From assembly GCA_937894935.1 (NCBI GenBank), contig CALAYC010000017.1:1-32905 (forward strand): DNA of 32,905 nt, given 5' to 3'. Origin of the DNA: an uncultured Verrucomicrobiota bacterium. GTDB lineage: Bacteria > Verrucomicrobiota > Verrucomicrobiia > Limisphaerales > JADLHS01. Shown here one piece after another: positions 1 to 8,147 of this stretch. The notes beneath the pieces were generated by a model. That model did no database searches. It saw only the letters and a program-made list of their open reading frames with translations, and was not told the DNA's origin. A program made the position numbers and the translations under genes. How positions within the stretch are numbered: position 1 is the first letter of the stretch; the number at the start of each line of letters is the position of its first letter.

Positions 1-1
1 T

Positions 2-1090
2 GCGAAACAGCAGATGGTGGAGATTGCGAAGGCGCTGTCGCTCAACGCGCGCATCATCATCATGGATGAACCGACGTCGAGTCTGACGTTGAGCGAGACT
101 GAGCGCCTGATGGAGCTGGTTTGCGAACTCAGCGAGCAGGACGTCACCGTCATCTACATTTCGCATCGGTTGGGAGAAATCGAACACTGCGCGGATCGGG
201 TGGTGGTGTTGCGCGATGGCAAGAACGCCGGTGAACTGTCCAAGGCAGAGGTTACTCACGATCGTATCGTCAGTCTGATGGTCGGACGCGAAATCAAAAA
301 CGCGTACGTTCCTTGTGCGGCGGAAAGGACTCCGGGTTTTCTGAAAGTCCGCAACGCGCGCTCCAGTCGTTATCCCGCGCAAAGCGTTTCCTTCGATGCA
401 GCGCGCGGAGAAATTCTGGGCTTTGCCGGGCTCGTCGGTGCCGGGCGGTCGGAAATCATGAAAGCGTTGACGGGATTAGATCCTGGCGGCGCGGCGGAAG
501 TTTCATTGGGTGGTGAGCAATTGACGATTCGCACGCCGCGCGATGCGATTCGGCACGGTATTTATCTCGTGCCGGAAGATCGTCGCGGTGAAGGGCTCGT
601 CGTGGAAATGACCGTTCGCGAAAACATCACGTTGCCGGATTTGCCGAAATACGCGCGAGGAGGATTAATTCAACGACGGTTGGAGGAACGTGTTTCCATA
701 GAGCAGGTGGAATCGTTGCGCGTGAAAACGCCGACGATTGAAGCGCAGATTCGCAATCTCAGCGGCGGCAATCAGCAAAAAGTGGTGATCGGCAAATGGC
801 TCGCGATGGGACCGAAGGTTTTGATTCTCGATGAACCGACGCGTGGCATTGATGTCGGGGCGAAATCGGAAATTTACAAGTTGATGCGGACGTTGGCGGA
901 AAATGGCGCGGTGATTCTGATGATCAGCAGCGACATGGAGGAAGTATTGAATGTCAGTGACCGCATCGCGGTGATGCACGAGGGCAAGATTACCGGAGTG
1001 TTGGAGCGCACGTCGTGCAATGAGGAAAACATTATGCAGCTTGCCACGGGACGTTTGCTTACCTGCGCTTTGCCCGCATTTACGCAATGA
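2..1090 (+). CDS. Sugar ABC transporter ATP-binding protein, 5' end cut by window
   Basis: This is the C-terminal two thirds of a double ATPase-domain sugar importer subunit of the RbsA/MglA/XylG type. It powers uptake of a monosaccharide through the permease encoded next. The reading frame is open from base 2, so the true start lies outside the window. The visible part opens just after the signature motif of the first domain, followed by its Walker B (IIIMDEP) and switch histidine (YISHR). The second domain has the degenerate Walker A typical of this family (GLVGAGRSE), a signature LSGGNQQK and a Walker B LILDEPTRGID. The stop lies 7 nt before the permease start, so the two are surely one operon. 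A periplasmic binding protein would be expected upstream but is not in view. The sugar cannot be told from sequence; family assignment is firm. Confidence 0.95.
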   Translation, partial: AKQQMVEIAKALSLNARIIIMDEPTSSLTLSETERLMELVCELSEQDVTVIYISHRLGEIEHCADRVVVLRDGKNAGELSKAEVTHDRIVSLMVGREIKNAYVPCAAERTPGFLKVRNARSSRYPAQSVSFDAARGEILGFAGLVGAGRSEIMKALTGLDPGGAAEVSLGGEQLTIRTPRDAIRHGIYLVPEDRRGEGLVVEMTVRENITLPDLPKYARGGLIQRRLEERVSIEQVESLRVKTPTIEAQIRNLSGGNQQKVVIGKWLAMGPKVLILDEPTRGIDVGAKSEIYKLMRTLAENGAVILMISSDMEEVLNVSDRIAVMHEGKITGVLERTSCNEENIMQLATGRLLTCALPAFTQ

Positions 1091-1097
1091 ATTTACG

Positions 1098-2099
1098 ATG
1101 AAGAAGGAACTCGGACTTTTAGGCTTACTGGTGGTGTTGTGTGTGGTGGTTTGTGGCGTGGAAATTGGAAAGCAACTAAACTCCGGTGCAACGCTCGGCA
1201 CATTGGAATTGCCGCGGTTTCTCTCACAAACCAATCTGACCAACACGGCGAATCTCATTGGGTTATTCGGCATTTTCAGTATCGGTTTAGGCATGGTGAT
1301 TATCACCGGCGGTATTGATTTGTCCGTAGGTTCGATGTGTGCGTTGGTGGGAGTGTTGTTGGCAATGGCATTAGGTGAGTGGGGCTGGCCATGGCCGGTA
1401 GCCGTTTTGATGGCCGTGCTGGTGCCGATGGTGTTGGGGTGGGGGCATGGCTGGTTGATTACACGAATGCGAATGCAGCCGTTCATCGTGACATTGTGCG
1501 GCTTGTTGATTTATCGCGGCGTGGCGCGAACGGCAGCAGGTGATGCGACCAAAGGATTTACTGGTGCAGGTGATATTGATGTGTTGCGCGCGATTACGAG
1601 TGGAAAATTTCTCGGAGTGCCAATGCCGTTCGTCGCGCTGATTGTGATTGGAATCATCATGTGGTTTGTGCTGCATCGGTCGGTTTATGGGCGGTATTTG
1701 CTGGCGGTCGGCCGAAACGAGGAAGCGACGCGGTTTTCGGGAATCAACACGCGGGCGATTATTGCGGGAAGTTATGTGCTTGCAGGCTTGCTGACGGGCG
1801 TTTCGGCAATCATGTTTGCGTTCTATACGAACTCCATTTCGCCATCGAATCACGGCAACTTTTACGAGCTTTACGGTATCGCGGCGGCGGTGTTGGGCGG
1901 ATGCAGCTTGCGCGGCGGTGAAGGGTCGATCATTGGAATTATCATCGGAACTACGCTGCTGTTGGTGCTGCAAAATCTGGTCAATCTGCTGGGAATTCCC
2001 AGCTCGTTGAACTTCGCGGTAATGGGCTCGGTGGTGCTGGTGGGGGTGTTGGCGGACCAAGTTTTCCAGAACCGCGCGCGTAAGAAGTCGGTGCACTAA
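1098..2099 (+). CDS. Sugar ABC transporter permease (RbsC family)
   Basis: This is an inner-membrane permease of the RbsC/MglC/XylH type, about 333 residues and largely hydrophobic, with roughly 8-10 membrane segments. Characteristic stretches are GGIDLSVGSM after the second membrane segment and LLAVGRNEEATRFSGI in the cytoplasmic loop that contacts the ATPase. The frame is open from 1020, but that would overlap the ATPase gene by 70 nt and add a hydrophilic, cysteine-rich tail. The ATG at 1098 gives a normal MKKE start followed directly by a hydrophobic segment. No Shine-Dalgarno is seen, so translation is probably coupled to the upstream gene. It works with the preceding ATPase; the sugar is not known. 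Confidence 0.93.
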   Translation: MKKELGLLGLLVVLCVVVCGVEIGKQLNSGATLGTLELPRFLSQTNLTNTANLIGLFGIFSIGLGMVIITGGIDLSVGSMCALVGVLLAMALGEWGWPWPVAVLMAVLVPMVLGWGHGWLITRMRMQPFIVTLCGLLIYRGVARTAAGDATKGFTGAGDIDVLRAITSGKFLGVPMPFVALIVIGIIMWFVLHRSVYGRYLLAVGRNEEATRFSGINTRAIIAGSYVLAGLLTGVSAIMFAFYTNSISPSNHGNFYELYGIAAAVLGGCSLRGGEGSIIGIIIGTTLLLVLQNLVNLLGIPSSLNFAVMGSVVLVGVLADQVFQNRARKKSVH

Positions 2100-2136
2100 T
2101 CTTCGCCTAAAGCGCCAAAACTATCCGTTTGAGGGG

Positions 2137-2159
2137 CATCGAAAGTATTGCCTTCGATG
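2137..2159 (+). terminator. Weak hairpin after the sugar ABC operon
   Basis: CATCGAA at 2137-2143 can pair with TTCGATG at 2153-2159 around a 9-nt loop. A T-rich stretch follows about 10 nt later rather than immediately, so this is a poor intrinsic terminator. It overlaps the proposed -35 of the next gene. It may be a weak terminator or have no role. Confidence 0.25.
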
Positions 2160-2175
2160 TGTGGTTCGTTATTTT
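2148..2175 (+). promoter_or_regulatory. Predicted promoter of the sodium symporter gene
   Basis: TTGCCT at 2148-2153 and TATTTT at 2170-2175 are separated by exactly 16 nt, the same spacing seen at eight other genes in the window. Transcription would begin near 2182 and leave a leader of about 86 nt before the ATG at 2268. This is therefore not a leaderless case. Confidence 0.4.
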
Positions 2176-2223
2176 CAGCGCCATTACGGCCAGACGACCG
2201 GTAATTCGCAACCAAACCAGACC

Positions 2224-2261
2224 TGACGTCATGGCTCGAATCACAACCATTAGCAACCATT
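2224..2261 (+). repeat. Palindrome and short direct repeats in the symporter leader
   Basis: The leader carries the perfect 8-bp palindrome TGACGTCA at 2224-2231. Two copies of CAACCATT follow at 2244-2251 and 2254-2261, spaced 10 bp apart, about one helical turn. A related CAACCAAA lies near 2208. The arrangement would suit a transcription-factor site. However, the same palindrome also occurs by chance inside serS (5541-5548), so it is not specific evidence. Confidence 0.3.
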
Positions 2262-2267
2262 CAGACC

Positions 2268-4115
2268 ATGACTGAAGCATTTAAAATATTTCCCATCGAT
2301 ATCGCCATATTCGTTGTTTTTATTGTGGCGGTTATCGCGGTGGGATTGATTAAGAGCCGGGGCGAAGGAAAAGACAGTGAATCGTACTTTCTTGCCGGTC
2401 GCGGACTGAAATGGTGGCTGATCGGGGTGTCGCTGATCGCGGCGAACATTTCCTCCGAACAGTTCGTGGGGATGTCCGGCCAGGCCGCAGATTATCTGGG
2501 ACTCGCCATTTCCAGTTACGAATGGATGGCTGCTGTTACGCTGGTAGTCGTAGCGTTTTGCTTCCTTCCGTATTTTCTTCGCGCGGGCATTTTTACGATT
2601 CCGCACTTTCTTGAACATCGCTACAACTCCGCGTCCCGGACTTTGATGTCGATTTTCATGATGGTGATTCTGATTGGCGTTTCGCTGACGGGCGTTATTT
2701 ACGCCGGGGCGCTGACGATGAGTGAGTTGTTTGCCGGGCAGACGTTGTTCGGGATGCAATTGGGATTGGTGGCGTGGTGCTGGATCATCGGAGTGATTGC
2801 GGCCATTTATGTGGCGGCGGGAGGGCTGAACGCTTCCACTTGGGCGGACCTGATTCAAGGTATCGCTCTCATTCTTGGTGGTGCGGTGATCGCTTATTTC
2901 GCATTGGATAAACTGGGCAGCACGCCGGTCGCGGAGTTAATGCCTGGTGGAGCAAACCCACGACCGGTGGACGATGCCGCCGGGGGATTGGCCAAATTGG
3001 TGGCGTTGAATCATGAGAAGCTCAACATGGTTCTCCCGCGTTCGGATAAGAATATTCCGTGGACGGCATTGTTAATCGGATTGTGGATTCCCAATTTTTA
3101 TTACTGGGGATTGAATCAGTACATCACGCAACGCATTCTCGGTTCGTCGTCGTTGAAGGAAGGGCAAAAGGGTATTGTGTTCGCTGCGGCGATGAAGCTG
3201 ATCATTCCGTTCATCATCGTGATTCCCGGCATCATTGCGTTCAATCTGTTCAGCAAGGATCTGGCGGTGGCACAGGAACGGTCGAACGAGCGGATGGTGC
3301 AAAAGGAAACGACCAAGGCTAATTCGGTTGTGGTTTATAAATACACTGATGCCTGGGCGACGGCACATCCGGATCTGGCGGCGAAAATCACTGAGCACAA
3401 CGCCAAGGTGCAGGCCAGCGGCAAGGAGCTAACCGAAGTTGATGTCCAAAGCGGTTACAAATTTGACGCGGCGTTGACGTTGTTGATCAAAAACGTGTTG
3501 CCCCCGGGAAGCGGGTGGGCGGGATTTGTTTTGGCCGCGTTGTTGGGTGCAATCATCAGCTCGCTCGCGGCGGTTCTGAATGCGGCTTCGACCATCTTCA
3601 CGATGGATGTTTATCAAAAGCACATCAATCCTGCGGCATCGCAAAAGGCATTGGTTTTGACCGGTCGCATTTGCGTGGGAATTTTTGCCCTGGTCGGTTG
3701 CATCGTATCACCGTTGCTCGACCAGTTCGGCAGCATCTTTAAGTACATTCAGGAATTCCAAGGGTTCGTCTCGCCGGGAATTCTCGCGGTGTTTGTCTTC
3801 GGATTGATCAATCGCCGAGCTCCAGGCGTGACGGGCGTCGTCGGACTGTTGCTTAATCCGCTCCTGTATTGGCTCATTGGAGTGTTTTATCCGGATGTGG
3901 CCTTCCTTGATCGTATGGCGCTCTGCTTCTTCATCGTGGTTGCGGTGATGTGGATAATTGGTTTGATCAAGCCGCTGCCGGAGCCGGTCGTGTTTAAGAC
4001 CAACACCAATATGAATCTGGAAGCTTCGAGCGGAGCGAAAGTGGCTGGTATCGTCGTCGTGGTCGTGACGGTGATTTTCTACATTATCTTCAGCCCGCTC
4101 GGTATCGCGAAATAA
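2268..4115 (+). CDS. SGLT-like sodium:solute symporter
   Basis: This 615-residue inner-membrane protein belongs to the sodium:solute symporter family, nearest to the sodium/sugar (SglT/SGLT) branch. It would import a sugar or related solute with Na+. Diagnostic stretches are WWLIGVSLIAANISSEQFVG (residues 49-68), NQYITQRILGSSS (283-295) and SSLAAVLNAASTIFTMD (431-447), the last covering the usual Na2-site helix. A hydrophilic, helix-prone stretch of about 70 residues (328-400), rich in Lys, Glu, Thr and Ala, interrupts the membrane core. It is longer than the loop expected there. The neighbouring sugar ABC importer fits a carbohydrate-uptake locus. It has its own promoter and a strong terminator. 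The substrate is not determinable from sequence; the family is secure. Confidence 0.93.
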   Translation: MTEAFKIFPIDIAIFVVFIVAVIAVGLIKSRGEGKDSESYFLAGRGLKWWLIGVSLIAANISSEQFVGMSGQAADYLGLAISSYEWMAAVTLVVVAFCFLPYFLRAGIFTIPHFLEHRYNSASRTLMSIFMMVILIGVSLTGVIYAGALTMSELFAGQTLFGMQLGLVAWCWIIGVIAAIYVAAGGLNASTWADLIQGIALILGGAVIAYFALDKLGSTPVAELMPGGANPRPVDDAAGGLAKLVALNHEKLNMVLPRSDKNIPWTALLIGLWIPNFYYWGLNQYITQRILGSSSLKEGQKGIVFAAAMKLIIPFIIVIPGIIAFNLFSKDLAVAQERSNERMVQKETTKANSVVVYKYTDAWATAHPDLAAKITEHNAKVQASGKELTEVDVQSGYKFDAALTLLIKNVLPPGSGWAGFVLAALLGAIISSLAAVLNAASTIFTMDVYQKHINPAASQKALVLTGRICVGIFALVGCIVSPLLDQFGSIFKYIQEFQGFVSPGILAVFVFGLINRRAPGVTGVVGLLLNPLLYWLIGVFYPDVAFLDRMALCFFIVVAVMWIIGLIKPLPEPVVFKTNTNMNLEASSGAKVAGIVVVVVTVIFYIIFSPLGIAK

Positions 4116-4135
4116 TCGAAAGAACTTTTGTGCAC

Positions 4136-4168
4136 GCGGCGATCGCTGGTTGCGGTCGCCGCTTTTTT
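4136..4168 (+). terminator. Rho-independent terminator of the symporter gene
   Basis: A 9-bp stem pairs GCGGCGATC (4136-4144) with GGTCGCCGC (4154-4162), with one G-U pair and a 9-nt loop. Six T residues follow directly at 4163-4168. It starts 20 nt after the symporter stop codon and isolates serS transcription. Confidence 0.88.
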
Positions 4169-4223
4169 ATGCCCGAGTGTGATGATTTTCTGCGATGCGA
4201 CGTTGCTCGACCGGGCTTACGCC

Positions 4224-4251
4224 TTGCGAGCAGGGGTTTGATTCCTATAAT
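4224..4251 (+). promoter_or_regulatory. serS promoter, predicted leaderless
   Basis: TTGCGA (4224-4229), a 16-nt spacer, and a perfect TATAAT (4246-4251). The -10 box ends 6 nt before the GTG start at 4258, so transcription should begin at or within a base of the start codon. There is no room for a Shine-Dalgarno. This is the clearest member of the promoter set described in the findings. Confidence 0.65.
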
Positions 4252-4257
4252 TCGCGC

Positions 4258-5559
4258 GTGCTCGACATCAAATTGATTCGTGAAAAACCGGATTTTGTGC
4301 GTCAACGCCTCGCCACACGCGGAGCGGGGGATGAATCTTTGATCGACGGCATTCTGCAGGCAGATGAGCAACGTCGCAAAGCGCTCGCGGAAGTGGAAAC
4401 GCTGAAAGCGACGCGCAATCGGGTTTCGAAAGAAATCGGCGCGTTGATGGGGCAGAAGAAAATCGCCGAAGCCGAGGCGAAGAAAGCGGAGACGAAAGAT
4501 TTGGGAGATAAGATTGCGGCGTTGGATCAACAGGCCAAAGCAGCGGAAACCAAGCGCGATGAGTTGATGCTGCGTTTGCCGAATCTGCCGCACGAATCGG
4601 TCGCGTTGGGCAAATCTGCCGAAGATAATCCGGAGATTCGAGTGTTTGGCAGCAAGCCGGAGTTCGCGTTCAAACCGAAGTCGCACGTGGATCTGTGCGA
4701 GAGTCTGAAGCTGATCGATTTTGCTCGCGCCGCGAAACTTTCCGGCAGTGGATTTCTGCTCTACACGAACTGGGGCGCGCGTCTGGAGCGCGCGTTGATT
4801 CAATTTCTTCTCGAGTTGCATACGCGTGAGAATGGTTACACCGAAGTCTCGCCGCCGTTTATGGTGAATCCCGAATGTCTGATGGGCGTCGGGCAGTTTC
4901 CGAAGTTTAAAGATCAATATTACGGCGTCGCGGAAGGCGATAAGGCGGACGAACTCGGTAAGCTTTATCTGATTCCGACGGCTGAAACGCCGATTGCGAA
5001 TATTCATCGCGACGAATTGCTGTCGGAGAAACAGCTTCCGATTTATTACTGCGGTTACACGCCATGTTTTCGCGGTGAAGCGGGCGCGGCCGGCGTCGGT
5101 ACGCGCGGCATGATTCGCGTGCATCAGTTCGACAAGGTAGAATTGATCAAGATCGTGAAGCCGGAGGACGGTTATGCCGAGCATGAAAAGATGCTCGCGA
5201 ATGCCGAACGCGTGCTACAATTGCTCGGTTTGCATTACCGGGTGGTGATGCTGTGCACGGGCGATATGGGATTTGCGAGCGCGAAGACTTATGACATTGA
5301 GGTCTGGGCGCCGGGGCAGGGAAGTTATCTTGAGGTGTCGTCCGTGTCGAACTGCGAGGATTTTCAAGCGCGCCGGATGAATCTGCGTTTCAAAAGTGAA
5401 TCGGGCGAGAACCGCTTTCCGCACATCCTGAATGGCAGCGGAACAGCGCTGGCGCGATTGTTTGTGGCGCTGGTGGAAACGCATCAACAGGCCGATGGCA
5501 GCGTGAAAATTCCTGAGCCGTTGCAAAAGTTCCTCGGGACTGACGTCATCCGCGCGTAA
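4258..5559 (+). CDS. serS: Serine--tRNA ligase
   Basis: Seryl-tRNA synthetase, class II, cytoplasmic: it charges tRNA-Ser (and tRNA-Sec if present) with serine using ATP. At 433 residues it has the normal length. The N-terminal tRNA-binding coiled coil (about residues 25-100) is rich in Lys, Glu and Ala. Motif 2 is seen as FRGEAGAAGVGTRGMIRVHQF. Motif 3 lies near the C-terminus in the segment NGSGTALARLFVALVE. The frame is open from 4195, but the family always begins with LDIKLIRE and the GTG at 4258 gives exactly that. A perfect -10 box just upstream also supports this start. Followed 5 nt later by glgA. Identification is certain. Confidence 0.97.
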   Translation: MLDIKLIREKPDFVRQRLATRGAGDESLIDGILQADEQRRKALAEVETLKATRNRVSKEIGALMGQKKIAEAEAKKAETKDLGDKIAALDQQAKAAETKRDELMLRLPNLPHESVALGKSAEDNPEIRVFGSKPEFAFKPKSHVDLCESLKLIDFARAAKLSGSGFLLYTNWGARLERALIQFLLELHTRENGYTEVSPPFMVNPECLMGVGQFPKFKDQYYGVAEGDKADELGKLYLIPTAETPIANIHRDELLSEKQLPIYYCGYTPCFRGEAGAAGVGTRGMIRVHQFDKVELIKIVKPEDGYAEHEKMLANAERVLQLLGLHYRVVMLCTGDMGFASAKTYDIEVWAPGQGSYLEVSSVSNCEDFQARRMNLRFKSESGENRFPHILNGSGTALARLFVALVETHQQADGSVKIPEPLQKFLGTDVIRA

Positions 5560-5564
5560 TTGTC

Positions 5565-7004
5565 GTGAGAATACTCCAGGCCAGCTCCGAGGTTTTCCCT
5601 TACTCCAAAACCGGCGGCCTGGGCGATGCGGTCGGGGCGTTGAGCAAGGCGCAGGCACAAGCCGGACACGAAGTCTTAGTGGTGACACCGTTGTATCGCG
5701 GCGTGCGCGAAAGATTTCCCGGAATGCAACGCGTCGATTGGAAGTTCGATCTTCCGCTCGGCGCGAAGCGTGTAGATGCAAAATTGTTCGCGTTGGAGAC
5801 TGCTCCGGGGCTGACCGTTTACTTCATTGATAAGCCGGAATATTTCGATCGCGCGGGAATCTACAACGAGAACGGTCACGATTACGGCGACAACGCGGAG
5901 CGATTTATTTTCTTTTCCAAATGCGTCGTGCATCTTGCGCGACATTTGCCGCAGAAACCGGAAGTCGTGCATCTGCATGATTGGCCGGTGGGACTGGTAC
6001 CGTTGTTGGCGCAGGAAGAAAAACGAAACGGCTGGAAAACGCCGCCGCGTTTCTGTCTGACGATTCACAATCTTGCTTATCAGGGAGTATTTCCGCGCGC
6101 CGCGTTTGGATTAACCAATTTGCCGCCGCATCTGTTTCATTTCGAAACCACCGAGTTTTACGGGCAGTTGAATTTTCTGAAAGCCGGGATTGCGTTGGCC
6201 GACGCCGTGACGACGGTGAGTCCGCGTTATGCGCGCGAAATCACCACGCAGGAATTTGGCGCGGGACTCGACGGCGTATTGCGCAAGCGGCAACAGGTTT
6301 TGAGCGGCATTCTGAACGGAGTGGATTACGAAGAGTGGAATACGACTGCCAACGCTGCGCTCGCTGCGCCATACTCGGCAACAAATCTGGAAGGTAAGGC
6401 AATTTGCAAAGCGGCGTTGCAAAAGCGATTCGGTTTGAAGAAAGACGCCAATGTGCCGTTGTTTGGCAGCGTCACGCGTTTAGCGGAGCAAAAGGGCATT
6501 GATCTGATTCTCGGCGCCCTGGAGGAAATGCTCGCGGCGCCGATTCAGTTCGTGATGCTCGGGAGTGGTGCACCGCATTACGAGCAGGCGTTGCAGGCGT
6601 TGGCGAAACGATTCCCGGATAAGATGGCAATTCAGCTCGGATACGATCATGCGCTCGCACATCAGATTGAATCCGGTTGCGATTTCTTTTTGATGCCATC
6701 GCGATTCGAGCCTTGCGGTTTGAATCAACTCTACAGTCTGCGCTACGGCACCGTTCCGATTGTGCGTCGCACCGGTGGTTTGGACGACACGGTGATTGAC
6801 GCGACCGATGATCCGGCGCGAGCGAATGGCATTAAATTTACCGAACCTGCGCCGCATGCTCTATCGAAGGCGATGCGCAAAGCGATGTTGCTGTTCGGCG
6901 ATAAACAATTGCTCGGGCTGTATCGGCAGAACGGAATGGCAGCAAGTTTTTCGTGGAAAACTGCGGTGAGCCAGTTCGATGTGGTTTATCGAAACGCTGC
7001 GTAA
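5565..7004 (+). CDS. glgA: Glycogen synthase (ADP-glucose type, GT5)
   Basis: This 479-residue enzyme transfers glucose from ADP-glucose to the growing alpha-1,4-glucan in the cytoplasm. The N-terminal nucleotide-sugar motif KTGGLGD begins at residue 15, within a typical start (RILQASSEVFPYSK). The C-terminal lobe carries the family block RFEPCGLNQLYSLRYGTVPIVRRTGGL, with the catalytic glutamate of the E-x7-E motif. The start is GTG at 5565, only 5 nt after the serS stop and without a ribosome-binding site. It is therefore probably co-transcribed and translationally coupled with serS. No other glycogen genes (glgB, glgC, glgP) are in view. It converges on the DUF362 gene with a 20-nt gap and no clear terminator. 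Confidence 0.96.
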   Translation: MRILQASSEVFPYSKTGGLGDAVGALSKAQAQAGHEVLVVTPLYRGVRERFPGMQRVDWKFDLPLGAKRVDAKLFALETAPGLTVYFIDKPEYFDRAGIYNENGHDYGDNAERFIFFSKCVVHLARHLPQKPEVVHLHDWPVGLVPLLAQEEKRNGWKTPPRFCLTIHNLAYQGVFPRAAFGLTNLPPHLFHFETTEFYGQLNFLKAGIALADAVTTVSPRYAREITTQEFGAGLDGVLRKRQQVLSGILNGVDYEEWNTTANAALAAPYSATNLEGKAICKAALQKRFGLKKDANVPLFGSVTRLAEQKGIDLILGALEEMLAAPIQFVMLGSGAPHYEQALQALAKRFPDKMAIQLGYDHALAHQIESGCDFFLMPSRFEPCGLNQLYSLRYGTVPIVRRTGGLDDTVIDATDDPARANGIKFTEPAPHALSKAMRKAMLLFGDKQLLGLYRQNGMAASFSWKTAVSQFDVVYRNAA

Positions 7005-7024
7005 TGGTGCAAGCGCGCTTCGCG

Positions 7025-8107
7025 TTATTTGCCAATCTTCACAGTTTCAACTTTGATGCGTGCAGGATCGGCGATGCCTAATTCCAACAGTGCCGCGTTA
7101 CGGTAAAGTTCCACGTTGGGACGGAGATTTGGGGCTTTGGTGCGACGGCGTTGCGCGTCGAGTTCGCGAAGTGACAACACATCCAGCGCAACCGGATCGC
7201 GACTGATGCGAAGCTGATTGAGCATCGTGGAGTAATGCAGTAAACCGCGCTGGCCGCCTTCATATTGGCAAATCAGCGCGTCGGTGATGTTCAACACCAC
7301 TTTGTCCCCAATCTCAGGAACGGCATAGAGTTCCGGCACGGCCGTCGCGAGACGATCGGCGGAAACATCAAACCGGATAATGTTATCTGTGCTGCCCAGG
7401 GCGAGGCTGTAAAGATTGCCGCAAACACCGGCGTCGTTGTGGTTCAGCAGCGGAGTGATGTTGATGATTTTGGTCAGCTCCTGCGAAACGAGTTTTGAGA
7501 CATAAGACTTGCGGCCGACGCCTTCACCTTTCTTCTCGAATTCAAAATCCCCGAAGACCGGATTGCCGATGATGGGGTTGTCGTAAAACGCTTTTTCGTC
7601 CCAACCGGCTTTGGTCGCTGCGCCTGCGCGAACTTTTAGTTCCCGTGCTAATTGGAAAAAACCGGCTTCGCGCAAATCCACTTCGTCGCGGTCCCAAATA
7701 ACGATGTTTTGCGGAGGCACACCGGCGGCAATCAGACTTTTGGCGACGGCTGCGACGACGGCAGGGCGTGTGCCGCTGTTCGGACCGGGTCGCGAATAGA
7801 CTTTCAGCCCGATGACATCCTGAGTGCTGACAAGTTGCAACCACGCGGACGTAGCGGAGTTTGTTTCGAAGAGACGCGTGAGCCCGGTTTCGAACATGGG
7901 CAGGATTTCTTCTTCGCGTGGTCGAAATGCTTCGGTGGCGATGGGATTTTCGACGACAACTACGGTTACTGAGGCGTTGCTCGAAGTGGCAACGGAGTAC
8001 GGTGCGGCGAAGCTGGTCAATGCGCCGATTACCGCGCAAAGCATGACGCAGCAGAGCCAAAGCTTGCTGCGCGAATCTGGCCGTAAAATCAGTGCGTTTC
8101 TTGACAC
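7025..8107 (-). CDS. Exported DUF362-domain protein
   Basis: A 360-residue protein with a DUF362-like fold. The recognisable part is VIGLKVYSRPGPNSGTRP followed by VVAAVAKSLIAAGVPPQNIVIWDR, then LTKIINITPLLNHNDAGVCGNLYSLALG. The biochemical role of this family is unsettled; some members carry Fe-S ferredoxin domains, but none is present here. The frame stays open far upstream, to 8371. The GTG at 8107 gives a good signal peptide instead: a basic start (SRNALILRPDSRSK), a hydrophobic core (LWLCCVMLCAVIGALTSFA) and an AA cleavage region. It is therefore likely periplasmic. It is divergent from the TPR lipoprotein, with start codons only 30 nt apart, so the two may be co-regulated. Function unknown. 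Confidence 0.8.
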   Translation of the reverse strand: MSRNALILRPDSRSKLWLCCVMLCAVIGALTSFAAPYSVATSSNASVTVVVVENPIATEAFRPREEEILPMFETGLTRLFETNSATSAWLQLVSTQDVIGLKVYSRPGPNSGTRPAVVAAVAKSLIAAGVPPQNIVIWDRDEVDLREAGFFQLARELKVRAGAATKAGWDEKAFYDNPIIGNPVFGDFEFEKKGEGVGRKSYVSKLVSQELTKIINITPLLNHNDAGVCGNLYSLALGSTDNIIRFDVSADRLATAVPELYAVPEIGDKVVLNITDALICQYEGGQRGLLHYSTMLNQLRISRDPVALDVLSLRELDAQRRRTKAPNLRPNVELYRNAALLELGIADPARIKVETVKIGK

Positions 8108-8129
8108 GTCAGGGCGCGGATGGTACCAC
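8101..8129 (+). promoter_or_regulatory. Promoter of the TPR lipoprotein gene
   Basis: A perfect TTGACA (8101-8106), a 17-nt spacer and TACCAC (8124-8129) preceded by an extended -10 TGG. The -10 ends 8 nt before the ATG at 8138. It overlaps the oppositely oriented promoter through the palindrome TGGTACCA (8121-8128). Confidence 0.45.
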
Positions 8130-8147
8130 GACGCGCGATGCTCGCCA
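8120..8147 (-). promoter_or_regulatory. Promoter of the DUF362 gene
   Basis: Read on the minus strand: TGGCGA (8147-8142), a 16-nt spacer and TACCAT (8125-8120) with an extended -10 TGG. The box ends 12 nt before the GTG at 8107, so the leader would be only about 5 nt. It shares the palindrome TGGTACCA with the plus-strand promoter. Confidence 0.4.

Noticed and set aside
4233..4250. A tRNA T-loop-like string (GGGTTTGATTCC) just upstream of serS, with a possible TGCTCG/CGAGCA hairpin at 4204-4232.
   Set aside because: The flanking bases do not form a T-stem, no acceptor, D or anticodon arms can be drawn, and the string overlaps an excellent -10 box. The weak 6-bp hairpin with a 17-nt loop overlaps the -35. 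No T-box leader fits in the space.
5541..5548. A second TGACGTCA palindrome.
   Set aside because: It lies within the serS coding sequence (residues Thr-Asp-Val-Ile) and is best explained by chance. It weakens the case for the copy at 2224.
7005..7024. AAGCGCGCTT palindrome between the glgA and DUF362 stops, considered as a terminator.
   Set aside because: It is a 10-nt palindrome without a loop or a T-run, so no stable terminator hairpin forms.
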